Assembly (NCBI RefSeq): GCF_900105885.1 | Contig: NZ_LT629780.1 | Location: 2,542,001 to 2,606,000 of the forward strand | Length of the DNA stretch: 64,000 nucleotides | Direction of reading: 5' to 3' | Source of the DNA: Pseudomonas guangdongensis | GTDB lineage: Bacteria > Pseudomonadota > Gammaproteobacteria > Pseudomonadales > Pseudomonadaceae | In this document: positions 1 to 12,103 of the stretch, in pieces | Position numbering within the stretch: position 1 is the stretch's first letter | Layout: every line of letters begins with the position of its first letter | Notes under the pieces: model-generated | What the model was told of the DNA's origin: nothing | The model's database searches: none | The model's input: only the letters and a program-made list of their open reading frames with translations | Position numbers and translations under genes: made by a program

Positions 1-51
1 ATGCATGCCGAGCAGCAGGAAAAACTGCTGCAGGATGCCTTCACCGTTTAA
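1..51 (+). CDS. sucA: 2-oxoglutarate dehydrogenase E1, C-terminal end (partial)
   Basis: Only the last 16 codons and the TAA stop are in the window; the 5' part lies outside. The residual peptide ends in LLQDAFTV, a tail I recognise from pseudomonad SucA proteins, and the E2 gene follows 79 bp downstream in the same direction as in the usual sucAB-lpd order. E1 is the thiamine-diphosphate component that decarboxylates 2-oxoglutarate in the TCA cycle. The assignment rests mainly on position plus this short tail. Confidence 0.85.
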   Translation: MHAEQQEKLLQDAFTV

Positions 52-130
52 TGCCTTCACCCGTGCGCTGCCGGACCCAGGTCCGGCAGTGGCACGCCTG
101 AAGAACCCTAATCCATAGGAAACGCACAGA

Positions 131-2842
<2,712 letters not shown>

Positions 2843-2890
2843 GGTGCCGCCGGCGCGGACGACGCCCTGCGTCGTCCGCGTCTGCCAGGA

Positions 2891-2935
2891 CCCCCGTTGC
2901 CGCGAGCCAGGTGCCCGCGGCAACGGGGGTTTTTT
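2891..2935 (+). terminator. Rho-independent terminator after lpdG
   Basis: A perfect 14-bp stem (CCCCCGTTGCCGCG at 2891-2904 with CGCGGCAACGGGGG at 2916-2929) is followed directly by six T residues. It separates lpdG from sucC, so sucCD probably has its own promoter in 2936-3051 or depends on readthrough. Confidence 0.93.
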
Positions 2936-3051
2936 GCTTTGTGCTCGGCAGCCGGTGCGTGGCGAATCGACCGCGTGCCGCTCTAGTCACTGCAACCTGT
3001 TCCCGGTTAGGATTCGTTCGCCGATACTTACAACTAAAGTGGTATGGAAGC

Positions 3052-4221
3052 ATGAATCTTCACGAATATCAGGGTAAGCAGTTGTTTGCCGAGTATGGAC
3101 TGCCGGTGTCCCGGGGCTATGCAGTCGATACTCCGAAGGAGGCCGCCGAAGCCTGCGACAAGATTGGCGGCAACGCCTGGGTGGTGAAGGCCCAAGTGCA
3201 TGCCGGCGGTCGCGGCAAGGCCGGCGGCGTCAAGCTGGTTCGTAGCAAGGAAGAGGCCCGCGCGTTCGCCCAGCAGTGGCTGGATCAGCGTCTGGTGACT
3301 TACCAGACCGACGCCAACGGGCAGCCGGTCAGCAAGATCCTCGTCGAAGCCTGCACCGAGATCGCCAAGGAGCTGTATCTGGGCGCGGTGGTCGATCGCT
3401 CCAGCCGACGTATCGTGTTCATGGCCTCCACCGAAGGTGGCGTGGACATCGAGAAGGTTGCCCACGAAACCCCCGAGAAGATCCTCAAGACCAGCATCGA
3501 CCCGCTGGTCGGCGCGCAGCCGTTCCAGGGCCGCGAGCTGGCCTTCAAGCTCGGCCTCCAGGGCGAGCAGATCAAGCAGTTCGCGCAGATCTTCGTGTCC
3601 CTTGCCCGACTGTTCCAGGACTACGACCTGGCGCTGCTCGAGGTCAATCCGCTGGTGATCAAGAAGGACGGCGACCTGCACTGCCTGGACGCCAAGATCA
3701 ACATCGACGGCAACGCCCTGTACCGCCAGCCCAAGCTGCGCGAGATGCAGGACCCCTCCCAGGACGATCCGCGCGAGGCGCGCGCCGCCCGCTCCGAACT
3801 CAACTACGTGGCGCTGGACGGCAACATCGGCTGCATGGTCAACGGCGCGGGCCTGGCCATGGGCACCATGGACATCGTCAACCTCTATGGCGGCAAGCCG
3901 GCCAACTTCCTCGACGTCGGCGGCGGCGCGACCATGGAGCGGGTCAGCGAGGCGTTCAAGATCATCCTCTCCGACAGCAAGGTGCAGGCGGTGCTGGTGA
4001 ACATCTTCGGCGGCATCGTGCGCTGCGACATGATCGCCGAAGGCATCATCGGCGCCGTGCGCGAAGTGGGCGTCAAGGTGCCGGTGGTGGTGCGTCTGGA
4101 GGGCAACAATGCCGAGCTGGGTGCCAGGGTGCTGGCCGACAGCGGGTTGAACATCATCGCGGCGAGCAGTCTGGCCGACGCGGCGCAGCAGGTCGTCAAG
4201 GCCGCGGAGGGCAAGCAATGA
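3052..4221 (+). CDS. sucC: Succinyl-CoA synthetase beta subunit (ADP-forming)
   Basis: SucC carries the ATP-grasp nucleotide site and part of the CoA site of succinyl-CoA synthetase. The 389-residue product starts [12 protein letters not shown], the family's standard N-terminus; the reading frame is open further upstream, but the ATG at 3052 matches this conserved start. Family segments [17 protein letters not shown] and the [11 protein letters not shown] loop are present. The stop codon overlaps the sucD start in an ATGA arrangement, implying translational coupling. The ribosome site before the start is weak (GGA a few bases upstream). Confidence 0.97.
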   Translation: MNLHEYQGKQLFAEYGLPVSRGYAVDTPKEAAEACDKIGGNAWVVKAQVHAGGRGKAGGVKLVRSKEEARAFAQQWLDQRLVTYQTDANGQPVSKILVEACTEIAKELYLGAVVDRSSRRIVFMASTEGGVDIEKVAHETPEKILKTSIDPLVGAQPFQGRELAFKLGLQGEQIKQFAQIFVSLARLFQDYDLALLEVNPLVIKKDGDLHCLDAKINIDGNALYRQPKLREMQDPSQDDPREARAARSELNYVALDGNIGCMVNGAGLAMGTMDIVNLYGGKPANFLDVGGGATMERVSEAFKIILSDSKVQAVLVNIFGGIVRCDMIAEGIIGAVREVGVKVPVVVRLEGNNAELGARVLADSGLNIIAASSLADAAQQVVKAAEGKQ

Positions 4222-5099
4222 GCATCCTGATCGACAAGGACACCAAGGTCATCTGCCAGGGCTTCACTGGCAGCCAGGGCACCTTCCACTCGGTTCAGGC
4301 CATCGAGTACGGCACCCACATGGTAGGCGGCGTGACACCGGGCAAGGGCGGCACCACCCACCTGGGGCTGCCGGTGTTCGACACGGTGAAGGACGCGGTG
4401 GCCGCCACCGGCGCCACGGCTTCGGTGATCTATGTGCCGGCGCCGTTCTGCAAGGACTCGATCCTCGAAGCGGCGTTCGGCGGCATTCGTCTGATCGTCT
4501 GCATCACCGAGGGCATCCCGACCCTCGACATGCTGGAGGTCAAGGTCAAGTGCGACGAGCTGGGCGTGCGGCTGATCGGGCCGAATTGTCCCGGCGTGAT
4601 TACCCCGGGCGCCTGCAAGATCGGTATCATGCCGGCCCATATCCATATGCCCGGCAAAGTTGGCATCGTGTCGCGCTCCGGTACGCTGACCTACGAGGCA
4701 GTGAAGCAGACCACCGATGCCGGCTTCGGCCAGTCCACCTGTGTGGGCATCGGCGGTGACCCGATTCCCGGATCGAGCTTCATCGATATTCTGAAACTGT
4801 TCGAACAGGATCCGCAGACCGAAGCCATCGTGATGATCGGCGAGATCGGCGGCAGTGCCGAGGAAGAGGCGGCGGCCTTTATCAAGGCTCATGTGAGCAA
4901 GCCGGTGGTGTCCTACATCGCCGGCGTCACGGCGCCGCCCGGCAAGCGCATGGGCCATGCCGGAGCGATCATCTCCGGCGGCAAGGGCACCGCGGACGAG
5001 AAGTTCGCCGCGTTGCAGGACGCCGGGGTGAAAACCGTGCGTTCCCTGGCCGATATCGGCAAGGCACTTGCCGAGATCACCGGATGGACCCTGCGATAA
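4218..5099 (+). CDS. sucD: Succinyl-CoA synthetase alpha subunit
   Basis: SucD binds CoA and carries the phosphohistidine intermediate of the ligase. The 293-residue protein begins [18 protein letters not shown] and contains the CoA-binding Rossmann segment and the [10 protein letters not shown] motif with the phosphorylated histidine at His247. The gene overlaps sucC by four bases. A stem-loop lies 23 bp after the stop. Length is as expected for the family. Confidence 0.97.
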   Translation: MSILIDKDTKVICQGFTGSQGTFHSVQAIEYGTHMVGGVTPGKGGTTHLGLPVFDTVKDAVAATGATASVIYVPAPFCKDSILEAAFGGIRLIVCITEGIPTLDMLEVKVKCDELGVRLIGPNCPGVITPGACKIGIMPAHIHMPGKVGIVSRSGTLTYEAVKQTTDAGFGQSTCVGIGGDPIPGSSFIDILKLFEQDPQTEAIVMIGEIGGSAEEEAAAFIKAHVSKPVVSYIAGVTAPPGKRMGHAGAIISGGKGTADEKFAALQDAGVKTVRSLADIGKALAEITGWTLR

Positions 5100-5121
5100 G
5101 CTCCGGTTGCGCGTAACCGTG

Positions 5122-5154
5122 GGAAAGAGCCACCAGCCGGTGGCTCTTTCCGTT
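5122..5154 (+). terminator. Terminator-like stem-loop after sucD
   Basis: A perfect 13-bp stem (GGAAAGAGCCACC at 5122-5134, complement at 5139-5151) with a 4-nt loop is followed by GTTT. The T tract is short, but position and stem strength fit termination of the suc transcript before brnQ. Confidence 0.8.
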
Positions 5155-5201
5155 TCGCGCGTGCGGCCGGGTCCCCGATTATCCAGTTGGTAGTTTTGCT
5201 T

Positions 5202-6506
5202 ATGAATTATTTGAAAGGTCGGGATCTGCTGGCCCTGGGCTTCATGACGTTCGCGCTGTTCCTCGGCGCCGGCAACATCATTTTTCCGCCCAGTGCCGGG
5301 ATGGCCGCCGGCGAGGCGGTATGGAGCGCGGCGCTGGGCTTCCTGCTCACTGCGGTCGGCCTGCCGTTGCTCACGGTGATCGCCCTGGCCCGCGTCGGTG
5401 GCGGCATGGACAGGCTGACCGCGCCGCTCGGGCGTGGCGCCGGGGTGCTGTTTGCGGTGGCGGTGTACCTGGCCATCGGTCCGCTGTTCGCCACTCCGCG
5501 CACCGCGGTGGTGTCCTTCGAGATGGGCGTGGCGCCTTTCGTCGGCAACGAGCCGCTGCCGCTGGCGTTCTACACCCTGGCCTACTTTGCCGCGGTGCTG
5601 TTCCTGGCCTTCAACCCCGGACGCCTGGTCGACCGCATCGGCAAGGTGATCACCCCGATCCTGCTGGCCGGCCTGCTGGTGCTGGGCGGAGCGGCGATCC
5701 TCGCACCGGCCGGTCCGGTCGGCACGACCGACGCGGACTATGGCGCGGCGCCGCTGACCCAGGGCTTCCTGCAAGGCTACCTGACCATGGATACCCTCGG
5801 CGCGCTGGTGTTCGGCATCGTGATCGCCACCGCGATCCGCGACCGCGGCGTGGATACCGCACACCGGGTGACCCGTTATTCGATCATCGCCGGACTGATT
5901 GCCGCCTGCGGCCTGTCGCTGGTCTATCTGGCCCTGTTCCAGCTGGGCGCGACCAGCCAGTCGATCGCCGGCGAGGCGCAGAACGGCGTGCAGATTCTCA
6001 CCGCTTACGTGCAGCATACCTTCGGCACGGTCGGCAGCCTGCTGCTGGCGCTGGTGATCACCCTGGCCTGTCTGACCACCGCGGTGGGCCTGCTGACTGC
6101 CTGTGGCGAGTTCTTCAGCAAGCTGCTGCCGGTGTCCTACCGCACGGTGGTGGCGGTGTTCGGCATCTTCAGCCTGCTGGTGGCCAACCAGGGCCTGAAT
6201 CAACTGATCAGTGTCTCGGTGCCAGTGCTGGTGGGCCTGTATCCGCTGGCCATCGTGCTGGTGCTGCTCAGCCTGGCCGACGGCCTGTGGCTGCATGCGC
6301 CGCGGATTTTCCGCCCGGTGATGGCGGTGACCTTGGTGTTCGGCGTGGTCGGCGGCCTGGCGGCGGCCGGGTTCAGCAGCCTGGTGCCGGCCTTCTTCAG
6401 CGAGCTGCCGCTGGCCGGGCACGATCTGGGCTGGCTGTTGCCGGTGCTGGTGACGCTGCTGCTGGCGGTGCTGTTCGACCGTTTCAAGGGCAAGCCCGCC
6501 CAGTGA
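5202..6506 (+). CDS. brnQ: Branched-chain amino acid carrier of the LIVCS family
   Basis: This is an inner-membrane cation symporter for leucine, isoleucine and valine (BrnQ/BraB family). The 434-residue protein is almost entirely hydrophobic, with about twelve predicted membrane helices. It begins [30 protein letters not shown], a near-invariant family signature. An in-frame TTG exists 15 bp upstream, but the ATG at 5202 aligns with the family start, although no strong Shine-Dalgarno is visible. In P. aeruginosa, as I recall, braB also lies next to sucCD. Confidence 0.95.
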   Translation: MNYLKGRDLLALGFMTFALFLGAGNIIFPPSAGMAAGEAVWSAALGFLLTAVGLPLLTVIALARVGGGMDRLTAPLGRGAGVLFAVAVYLAIGPLFATPRTAVVSFEMGVAPFVGNEPLPLAFYTLAYFAAVLFLAFNPGRLVDRIGKVITPILLAGLLVLGGAAILAPAGPVGTTDADYGAAPLTQGFLQGYLTMDTLGALVFGIVIATAIRDRGVDTAHRVTRYSIIAGLIAACGLSLVYLALFQLGATSQSIAGEAQNGVQILTAYVQHTFGTVGSLLLALVITLACLTTAVGLLTACGEFFSKLLPVSYRTVVAVFGIFSLLVANQGLNQLISVSVPVLVGLYPLAIVLVLLSLADGLWLHAPRIFRPVMAVTLVFGVVGGLAAAGFSSLVPAFFSELPLAGHDLGWLLPVLVTLLLAVLFDRFKGKPAQ

Positions 6507-6570
6507 GGCGGTGGAGGGCGCTGGCCGTCGTCGGCGGGCAGCGCCCGGCAGGATGATTCAAGGAGGCCGC

Positions 6571-7308
6571 ATGGTTGTCGATCCGCAGTATGTACCGCAC
6601 ATCCTGGCCGTGGCCTGGTTCGCGCTGTGCTGGCTGGGCTATGCCCGCTACGCGATCTGGAAGGGACGCGACACGCCCTGTCTGGCCAGCGTGCTGCACC
6701 TCTACCGGGAGGACTGGATGCGCCGCCTGCTGCTGCGCGACAACCGCATCGCCGATGCCAACGTGATCGGCAACCTGGAGCGTAACGCCTCGTTCTTCGC
6801 CTCCAGCACGCTGATCATCCTCGCCGGTATCCTCACCGTGCTCGGCTCGACCGAGAATGCCGTGGCGGTGCTGGCCGAGCTGCCCTTCGTGCAGGCGGTC
6901 AGTCGCGAGATCAGCGAACTCAAGCTGATCTGCGTGGCGACGGTGTTCATCTACGCCTTCTTCACCTTCAGCTGGTGCATGCGTCAGTACAACTTTGCCG
7001 CGGTGCTGGTGGGGGCGGCGCCGATGATCGCCGAGCGGCAGGTCAGCGAAACCGAGCGCAACGCCTATGCCGCGCGCACCGCGCGGGTGCTGTCGATGGC
7101 CGCCAACCAGTTCAACCAGGGGTTGCGGTCCTACTATTTCGGTCTGGCGACCCTGGCCTGGTTCATCAATCCGTGGTTGTTCATCCTGGCCAGCGCGGGC
7201 GTGGTATTCGTGCTGTATCGCCGCGAGTTCCACTCCGATGTGCTGCAGGTGATGGTCTACAGCCCGACCCTGCCGCCGGATGTCGGCAAGGACGTCAAAG
7301 CGGACTGA
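6571..7308 (+). CDS. DUF599 family inner-membrane protein
   Basis: Its function is unknown. The 245-residue protein has four or so hydrophobic helices and starts with a membrane segment (HILAVAWFALCWLGYARYA). The block NRIADANVIGNLERNASFFASST and a later FTFSWCMRQYNF segment are characteristic of the DUF599 family. The start is fixed by an AGGAGG ribosome site seven bases before the ATG; upstream in-frame starts lack one. It follows brnQ by 64 bp in the same direction and could be cotranscribed. No catalytic motif is seen. Confidence 0.88.
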   Translation: MVVDPQYVPHILAVAWFALCWLGYARYAIWKGRDTPCLASVLHLYREDWMRRLLLRDNRIADANVIGNLERNASFFASSTLIILAGILTVLGSTENAVAVLAELPFVQAVSREISELKLICVATVFIYAFFTFSWCMRQYNFAAVLVGAAPMIAERQVSETERNAYAARTARVLSMAANQFNQGLRSYYFGLATLAWFINPWLFILASAGVVFVLYRREFHSDVLQVMVYSPTLPPDVGKDVKAD

Positions 7309-7374
7309 ACCCGCCGTCTTGCGGCGGCGGGCTGGTCGCTGTCCGCCCCGGCCAGTGGGGCTGGACGGCCGGCG

Positions 7375-7698
7375 TTACTGCTGCTCGGTCTTCTCGGCCT
7401 GCTCGCCAGCGGCCTCCTTGATTTCGTTCGCCTTCTCCTGCAAGGCCTCGCCGGCCTGCTGAAGGGTGTCGGCAGCCTCTTCGCTGGCTTGGCTGGCCGC
7501 TTCGCTGGCTTGCTGGCCGAGCGCCTGGGCTTTCTCCTCGACGGCCTCGCCGGCCTGCTTGGCGGCATCGCTCAGGGCCTGGGTGGTTTCAGCCGCGGAG
7601 TTGCCGGCGGCTTCCATTTTCTCTTCGGCTTTCTTGTCGCAGGCTGCCAGGCCGAGGGAGGCGGCCAGCAGCAGGGCAAGGCTCAGGGATTTGCGCAT
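7375..7698 (-). CDS. Small Ala/Glu-rich lipoprotein
   Basis: This 107-residue predicted lipoprotein has a signal peptide ending in the lipobox LAAC, with Asp directly after the cysteine. The rest is a highly charged, alanine-rich helical region with repeating AxxAxE patterns (for example EEKAQALGQQASEAASQ and EEAADTLQQAGEAL), likely an extended amphipathic helix or coiled coil. AAGGAA lies about eleven bases before the ATG. It converges with the DUF599 gene. Asp at +2 is the inner-membrane retention signal known in E. coli; whether it holds in this organism is uncertain. Function unknown. Confidence 0.85.
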   Translation of the reverse strand: MRKSLSLALLLAASLGLAACDKKAEEKMEAAGNSAAETTQALSDAAKQAGEAVEEKAQALGQQASEAASQASEEAADTLQQAGEALQEKANEIKEAAGEQAEKTEQQ

Positions 7699-7919
7699 GA
7701 TTCGTGGAATTCCTTGGACGGTTCCGTGGGGAAGAATCGACAGCTGCAGCACCCGGCGGGCAGGCCCTGATGGCGCTGCGGATCTGTCACTTCGTTGGAG
7801 TGGCAGATAGCCTGAAAGTTCATTGTGTCCTCGCGCTGGCCTGGGCTTTTGGTGGCATCCCGGTGCAGCGGGTATGATGTCGCGCTGTGAATCCAAGCCC
7901 CCTTGTCAAGGTCGTACCC

Positions 7920-8372
7920 ATGAACGATGTCTCCGTGCTGGAAAGGGCCAACCGTTTTCTCGGTTCGCTGCGTCACTGCCAGGTGCTGGGCATGCGAGTG
8001 CATGCCGCCGACCGTGCCGGCGTCACCCTCTGGCTGCCTTTCAGCCGGGCGATCGTCGGCAACCCGGAAACCGGCACCATCCATGGCGGTGCGATCACCA
8101 CCCTGATGGACTCCACCTGCTGCATCGCCACCGTCAGCGTACTGCCGGAGTTCGAGATCTGTCCGACCCTGGACCTGCGCATCGACTACATGCGCCCGGC
8201 CGAGCCGGACAAGGATGTGTTCGGTTTTGCCGAGTGCTACCGGGTCACCCCGCACATCGTCTTCAGCCGCGGCTATGCCTATCAGGACGACCCCGGCCAG
8301 CCCATCGCCCACGCGGTCGGCACCTTCATGCGCCGAGGCGGCGCGCCGGTCGGCGCGGAGGGCAAAGCATGA
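7920..8372 (+). CDS. PaaI-family hotdog thioesterase, first of a tandem pair
   Basis: This is a likely acyl-CoA thioesterase with a single hotdog fold, 150 residues. The central-helix motif is GTIHGGAITTLMDSTC, with the HGG and acidic Asp expected for PaaI/YbgC-like hydrolases. The start at 7920 is preferred because CAAGG lies upstream at suitable distance; an in-frame GTG at 7887 would add eleven residues without similarity to the family. Its stop overlaps the start of the second thioesterase (ATGA), so the pair is translationally coupled and may form a hetero-oligomer. The substrate is unknown. Confidence 0.88.
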   Translation: MNDVSVLERANRFLGSLRHCQVLGMRVHAADRAGVTLWLPFSRAIVGNPETGTIHGGAITTLMDSTCCIATVSVLPEFEICPTLDLRIDYMRPAEPDKDVFGFAECYRVTPHIVFSRGYAYQDDPGQPIAHAVGTFMRRGGAPVGAEGKA

Positions 8373-8812
8373 CCCTGGAGCTGAAGACGCTGGTCCGCGA
8401 AGCCCACGAGAAGAACGATTACAACGCGCTGATCCGTCTGGTGCCTTACGCCAGCCTGCTCGGCATCGAGTGCCTGCGTCTGGGCGACGACATGGTGTTC
8501 CGTCTGCCGGCCAACGAGGCCTGCATCGGCAACCCCGAACTGCAGGCCCTGCACGGCGGGGTGATCGCCGGATTCATGGAGCATTCGGCGATGCTCCACC
8601 TGCTGATGTTCATGGGTATCCCGCACCTGCCGAAGATCATCGACTTCTCCATCGACTACCTGCGCGGCGGGCAATTGCGCGACACCTATGCCCAGTGCCA
8701 GGTCTGGCGTCAGGGGCGGCGCGTCGCCAACGTGGCGATCACCGCCTGGCAGACCACCCAGGCCGAGCCGATCGCCACCGCGCGCGCCCACTTCAAGGTC
8801 GACGAGCCCTGA
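8369..8812 (+). CDS. PaaI-family hotdog thioesterase, second of a tandem pair
   Basis: This is a 147-residue hotdog protein with the motif QALHGGVIAGFMEHSA: the HGG is kept but the catalytic acidic residue is Glu instead of the Asp of its neighbour. It starts inside the stop of the upstream thioesterase. The two proteins share architecture but are clearly diverged, so this is an old duplication. Substrate unknown; the thioesterase call is from fold motifs only. Confidence 0.87.
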   Translation: MTLELKTLVREAHEKNDYNALIRLVPYASLLGIECLRLGDDMVFRLPANEACIGNPELQALHGGVIAGFMEHSAMLHLLMFMGIPHLPKIIDFSIDYLRGGQLRDTYAQCQVWRQGRRVANVAITAWQTTQAEPIATARAHFKVDEP

Positions 8813-8858
8813 GGCGTCCCCCGGCCGCGCGGATTTGCCCGCGGCCGGCGGGCAAGCC

Positions 8859-8886
8859 CTTGAAATCCCGAATGAAGTCTCCATAT
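8859..8886 (+). promoter_or_regulatory. Sigma-32 heat-shock promoter of htpG
   Basis: CTTGAAA (8859-8865) is separated by 13 bp from CTCCATAT (8879-8886), matching the RpoH consensus CTTGAAA-N13/17-CCCCATNT at all but one position. It lies about 50 bp before the htpG start, on the coding strand. Confidence 0.88.
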
Positions 8887-8936
8887 CCCTGACATTCGCC
8901 GCCTAGGCGCTTTCGTCATACCTGGAGTAAGCATTC

Positions 8937-10841
8937 ATGAGCGTGGAGACTCGTAAAGAGACACTGGGCTTCCAGACCGAGGTGAAGCAGCTGCTGCACC
9001 TGATGATCCATTCCCTGTACTCCAACAAGGAGATCTTCCTGCGCGAACTGATCTCCAACGCCTCCGACGCCGCCGACAAGCTGCGCTTCGAGGCCCTGGC
9101 CAACCCCGCGCTGCTCGAAGGCGGCGATCCGCTGCGCATCCGCCTGAGCTTCGACAAGGACGCGCGCACCGTCACCCTCGACGACAACGGCATCGGCATG
9201 AGCCGCGACGAGGTGATCGCCCACCTCGGCACCATCGCCAAGTCGGGCACCGCCGACTTCCTGAAGAACCTTTCCGGTGATCAGAAAAAGGATTCCCAGC
9301 TGATCGGCCAGTTCGGCGTGGGCTTCTACTCGGCGTTCATCGTCGCCGATCAGGTCGACGTCTATACCCGCCGTGCCGGTAGCCCGGCCAGCGCGGGCGT
9401 GCACTGGAGTTCGAAGGGAGAGGGCGAGTTCGACATCGCCGACATCGACAAGGCCGAGCGCGGTACCCGCATCGTCCTGCACCTCAAGGCCGACGAGAGC
9501 GAGTTCGCCGACGGCTGGCGCCTGCGCAACATCGTCAAGAAATACTCCGACCACATCGCCCTGCCCATCGAGCTGCCCAAGGAACACTTCGGTGAAGAGA
9601 AGGACAAGCCGGTCGAGGTCGAGTGGGAAACCGTCAACCGCGCCAGCGCGCTGTGGACCCGCCCGCGCGGCGAGGTCAAGGACGAGGAGTATCAGGAGTT
9701 CTACAAACACGTCGCTCACGACTTCGAGAACCCGCTGACCTGGAGCCACAACAAGGTCGAGGGCAAGCTCGAATACAGCTCGCTGCTCTACGTGCCCGGC
9801 CGTGCGCCCTTCGACCTGTACCAGCGCGAAGCGCCCAAGGGCCTCAAGCTCTACGTGCAGCGCGTGTTCATCATGGATCAGGCCGACCAGTTCCTGCCGC
9901 TGTACCTGCGCTTCATCAAGGGCGTGGTCGACTCCAACGACCTGTCGCTGAACGTCTCCCGCGAGATCCTCCAGTCCGGGCCGGTGATCGACTCGATGAA
10001 GTCGGCGCTGACCAAGCGTGTGCTGGACATGCTGGAGAAGCTGGCCAAGGACAAGCCGGAGGACTACCGGACCTTCTGGAAGGCCTTCGGCCAGGTGCTC
10101 AAGGAAGGCCCGGCGGAAGACTTCGCCAACCGGGAGAAGATCGCCGGCCTGCTGCGCTTCGCCTCCACCAGCGACGCCAGCGGCGAGCAGAGCGTGGCGC
10201 TGGCCGACTACCTCGGCCGTCTGAAGGAAGGCCAGGACAAGATCTACTACCTCACCGGCGAGAGCTACGCCCAGGTCAAGAACAGCCCGCACCTGGAAGT
10301 GTTCCGCAAGAAAGGCATCGAGGTGCTGCTGCTCACCGACCGCATCGACGAGTGGCTGATGAGCTACCTGCCGGAGTTCGATGGCAAGTCGTTCGTCGAC
10401 GTCGCCCGTGGCGACCTGGACCTCGGCCAGCTGGACTCGGAAGAAGATAAGAAGGCCCAGGAGGAAGTCGCCAAGGCCAAGGAGGGGCTGATCGAGCGCC
10501 TCAAGGGCGCACTGGGCGAGCAGGTCGCCGAGGTGCGTGTCTCCCACCGGCTGACCGACTCGCCGGCGATCCTCGCCATCGGCGAGCAGGATCTCGGCCT
10601 GCAGATGCGCCAGATTCTCGAAGCGACCGGGCAGAAGGTGCCCGAATCCAAGCCGATCTTCGAGATCAACCCGCAGCATCCGTTGATCGAGAAGCTGGAC
10701 ATGGAAGCCGACGAGGACCGTTTCGCCGACCTGTCGCACATCCTCTTCGACCAGGCCGCGCTGGCCGCCGGCGACAGCCTCAAGGACCCGGCCGCCTACG
10801 TGCAGCGCCTCAACAAGCTGCTGGTGGAGCTGTCGGCCTGA
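8937..10841 (+). CDS. htpG: Molecular chaperone HtpG (Hsp90)
   Basis: HtpG is the bacterial Hsp90, a cytosolic ATP-dependent chaperone. The 634-residue protein has the GHKL ATPase domain with [22 protein letters not shown] and GQFGVGFYS motifs in the first 130 residues, the middle domain, and a C-terminal dimerisation domain. TGGAGTAAGC precedes the ATG. A sigma-32 promoter is visible just upstream and a terminator follows, so it is a monocistronic heat-shock gene. Length is typical. Confidence 0.98.
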   Translation: MSVETRKETLGFQTEVKQLLHLMIHSLYSNKEIFLRELISNASDAADKLRFEALANPALLEGGDPLRIRLSFDKDARTVTLDDNGIGMSRDEVIAHLGTIAKSGTADFLKNLSGDQKKDSQLIGQFGVGFYSAFIVADQVDVYTRRAGSPASAGVHWSSKGEGEFDIADIDKAERGTRIVLHLKADESEFADGWRLRNIVKKYSDHIALPIELPKEHFGEEKDKPVEVEWETVNRASALWTRPRGEVKDEEYQEFYKHVAHDFENPLTWSHNKVEGKLEYSSLLYVPGRAPFDLYQREAPKGLKLYVQRVFIMDQADQFLPLYLRFIKGVVDSNDLSLNVSREILQSGPVIDSMKSALTKRVLDMLEKLAKDKPEDYRTFWKAFGQVLKEGPAEDFANREKIAGLLRFASTSDASGEQSVALADYLGRLKEGQDKIYYLTGESYAQVKNSPHLEVFRKKGIEVLLLTDRIDEWLMSYLPEFDGKSFVDVARGDLDLGQLDSEEDKKAQEEVAKAKEGLIERLKGALGEQVAEVRVSHRLTDSPAILAIGEQDLGLQMRQILEATGQKVPESKPIFEINPQHPLIEKLDMEADEDRFADLSHILFDQAALAAGDSLKDPAAYVQRLNKLLVELSA

Positions 10842-10873
10842 ACGGCTGAACCCCGCCCGCGGTACTCCTGAAG

Positions 10874-10907
10874 ATGCCGCTCGCCCTCCGGGGCGGGCGG
10901 CATTTTT
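10874..10907 (+). terminator. Rho-independent terminator after htpG
   Basis: The stem ATGCCGC-T-CGCCC (10874-10886) pairs with GGGCG-G-GCGGCAT (10891-10903) across a TCCG loop and is followed by a run of five T. Confidence 0.92.
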
Positions 10908-10989
10908 CATGGCTGCGGAACAGCATGAGCGTCATCGCTTCGTCATGGAAAGGTCATAGGCTCGCCGCATCGCAACGAAGGAGAGCCAT

Positions 10990-11454
10990 ATGCGACTGTT
11001 CAACATGGGGGCGCTGGCGGCGCTGGGTCTGATGTCGGGGCTGGCCGTGGCCGAGGTGCGGGTGGAAGGGCCGGTCGAGTACGGCCTGTTCGAGACTCCG
11101 CCGCGCGAGGTGCAGCCGGGCGAGCGGGTGCTGCTGCGCAGCAACCAGCCGATTCAGCCGACCAGCGAGATTCCTGCCCGACTTGGCAGCAAGTTCGGCC
11201 TGCGCCTGACCCTCAGCGGCAAGCGCGAGGACGATACTCCGTTGACCCTGCTGTACCTGACACCCGGAGTGATCACCCCGGACGGCCAGCGCCATGATCG
11301 CTTCGAGGTGGTGCAGAAGCTGGCGCCCGGTGCCACCCAGGACGTGATGGCCTTCGAGTTCAGCGAGCATTACGAGGTGGTGCCCGGCGAATGGCACTTC
11401 CTGGTGTTCCAGGGCGACCGCAAGCTGGCCGAGCAGCGCTTTACCGTACGCTGA
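10990..11454 (+). CDS. Exported DUF3859-like protein
   Basis: This is a 154-residue protein with a clear Sec signal peptide (MRLFNMGALAALGLMSGLAVA, cut before EVRVEG). The mature part is beta-rich with segments VEYGLFETPPRE and GEWHFLVFQGDRKLAEQRFTV. I associate these with the DUF3859 family of pseudomonads, from memory and without a search. AAGGAG lies just before the ATG. No catalytic residues stand out. The gene is followed by a hairpin and a convergent OsmC gene. Function unknown; periplasmic location likely. Confidence 0.8.
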   Translation: MRLFNMGALAALGLMSGLAVAEVRVEGPVEYGLFETPPREVQPGERVLLRSNQPIQPTSEIPARLGSKFGLRLTLSGKREDDTPLTLLYLTPGVITPDGQRHDRFEVVQKLAPGATQDVMAFEFSEHYEVVPGEWHFLVFQGDRKLAEQRFTVR

Positions 11455-11465
11455 GGGCTTATCCA

Positions 11466-11491
11466 CGCAGCCCGGCAATGGCCGGGCTGCG
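11466..11491. terminator. Bidirectional hairpin between convergent genes
   Basis: An 11-bp perfect stem (CGCAGCCCGGC at 11466-11476 and its complement at 11481-11491) lies between the DUF3859-like gene and the convergent OsmC gene. TCGTTT follows on the plus strand. The U tract is weak in both directions. Confidence 0.7.
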
Positions 11492-11503
11492 TCGTTTCCG
11501 GGG

Positions 11504-11938
11504 TCAGACCAGGGTGGTCAGCAGGTCGGTGCCGTGCAGCAGGTTGTCGGCCAGCGGGCAGCGTCGTTCGATGTCCGCTAGCACGGCCTGCTGCTCTTCG
11601 CGACTGAGGTCGCAGTCCATCTGCACCTTGACGCGCAGTGCCTGGAAGCCCGGGCGCACGTCCTCGCGGCGGCCGAGCAGGCCGTCGGGGTCGTAGTCGG
11701 CCTCGATCTCGAAGTGCATGCCGCGCAGTTCGAACTTGCGCTGGTGGGCGATGAAGCGGCCGATGGTGCCGAAGCAGCCGGCCACGGCGGCGAGGATCAA
11801 CTCCAGCGGTGTGGGACCTAGATCCAGGCCGGCGGCGTTCTGCGGCTGGTCCATGCGGATCACATGGTTGCCGGCGCTCACGCTGACGGTGAAGGCGTGG
11901 TCGAGGTTGCCGCTGACGCGGAGAGTCTTCAGGGTCAT
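11504..11938 (-). CDS. OsmC/Ohr-family protein
   Basis: This 144-residue OsmC-fold protein has the two conserved cysteines expected of the thiol peroxidase family: Cys55 in AAVAGCFGTIG and Cys127 in ERRCPLADN. Members reduce organic hydroperoxides or handle reactive sulfur or electrophiles. It sits alone between convergent and co-directional neighbours. About 55-75 bp upstream is a striking ATACCC/GGGTAT palindrome resembling operators of CsoR-family repressors, which suggests control by a metal, sulfide or formaldehyde type of sensor. Whether it is a true OsmC, an Ohr or a YhfA-like member cannot be settled by eye. Confidence 0.88.
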   Translation of the reverse strand: MTLKTLRVSGNLDHAFTVSVSAGNHVIRMDQPQNAAGLDLGPTPLELILAAVAGCFGTIGRFIAHQRKFELRGMHFEIEADYDPDGLLGRREDVRPGFQALRVKVQMDCDLSREEQQAVLADIERRCPLADNLLHGTDLLTTLV

Positions 11939-11991
11939 GAGGATATCCTTGGCGGGGGAGGGGTAGGTGTCGGGCTGTGGGCCGAATGCGA

Positions 11992-12014
11992 ATACCCTAT
12001 ACCCCGTAGGGTAT
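11992..12014 (-). promoter_or_regulatory. ATACCC-CGTA-GGGTAT palindrome upstream of the OsmC gene
   Basis: A perfect palindrome ATACCC-N4-GGGTAT occupies 11999-12014, with an additional ATACCC half-site directly before it (11992-11997). It lies 54-76 bp before the OsmC start. This pattern is the type bound by DUF156/CsoR-family repressors (CsoR, FrmR, RcnR, CstR). No such repressor gene is in the window, so the assignment is from motif shape alone. Confidence 0.55.
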
Positions 12015-12103
12015 GGCTGGCCAGTGACTGCCTGCCGCAGGCGCCGGAAACGACAACGGCACCCGAAGGTGCCGTTGTGCGTGGAGCGGGAAGGGCGGGC
12101 CTG

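Noticed and set aside
3276..5099. 607-codon plus-strand frame covering sucC
   Set aside because: Only its C-terminal part is SucD; the rest is an out-of-frame reading of sucC. The SucD start at 4218 is clear.
7887..7919. GTG start eleven codons upstream of the first thioesterase
   Set aside because: No ribosome site there and the extra residues do not look like the family N-terminus.
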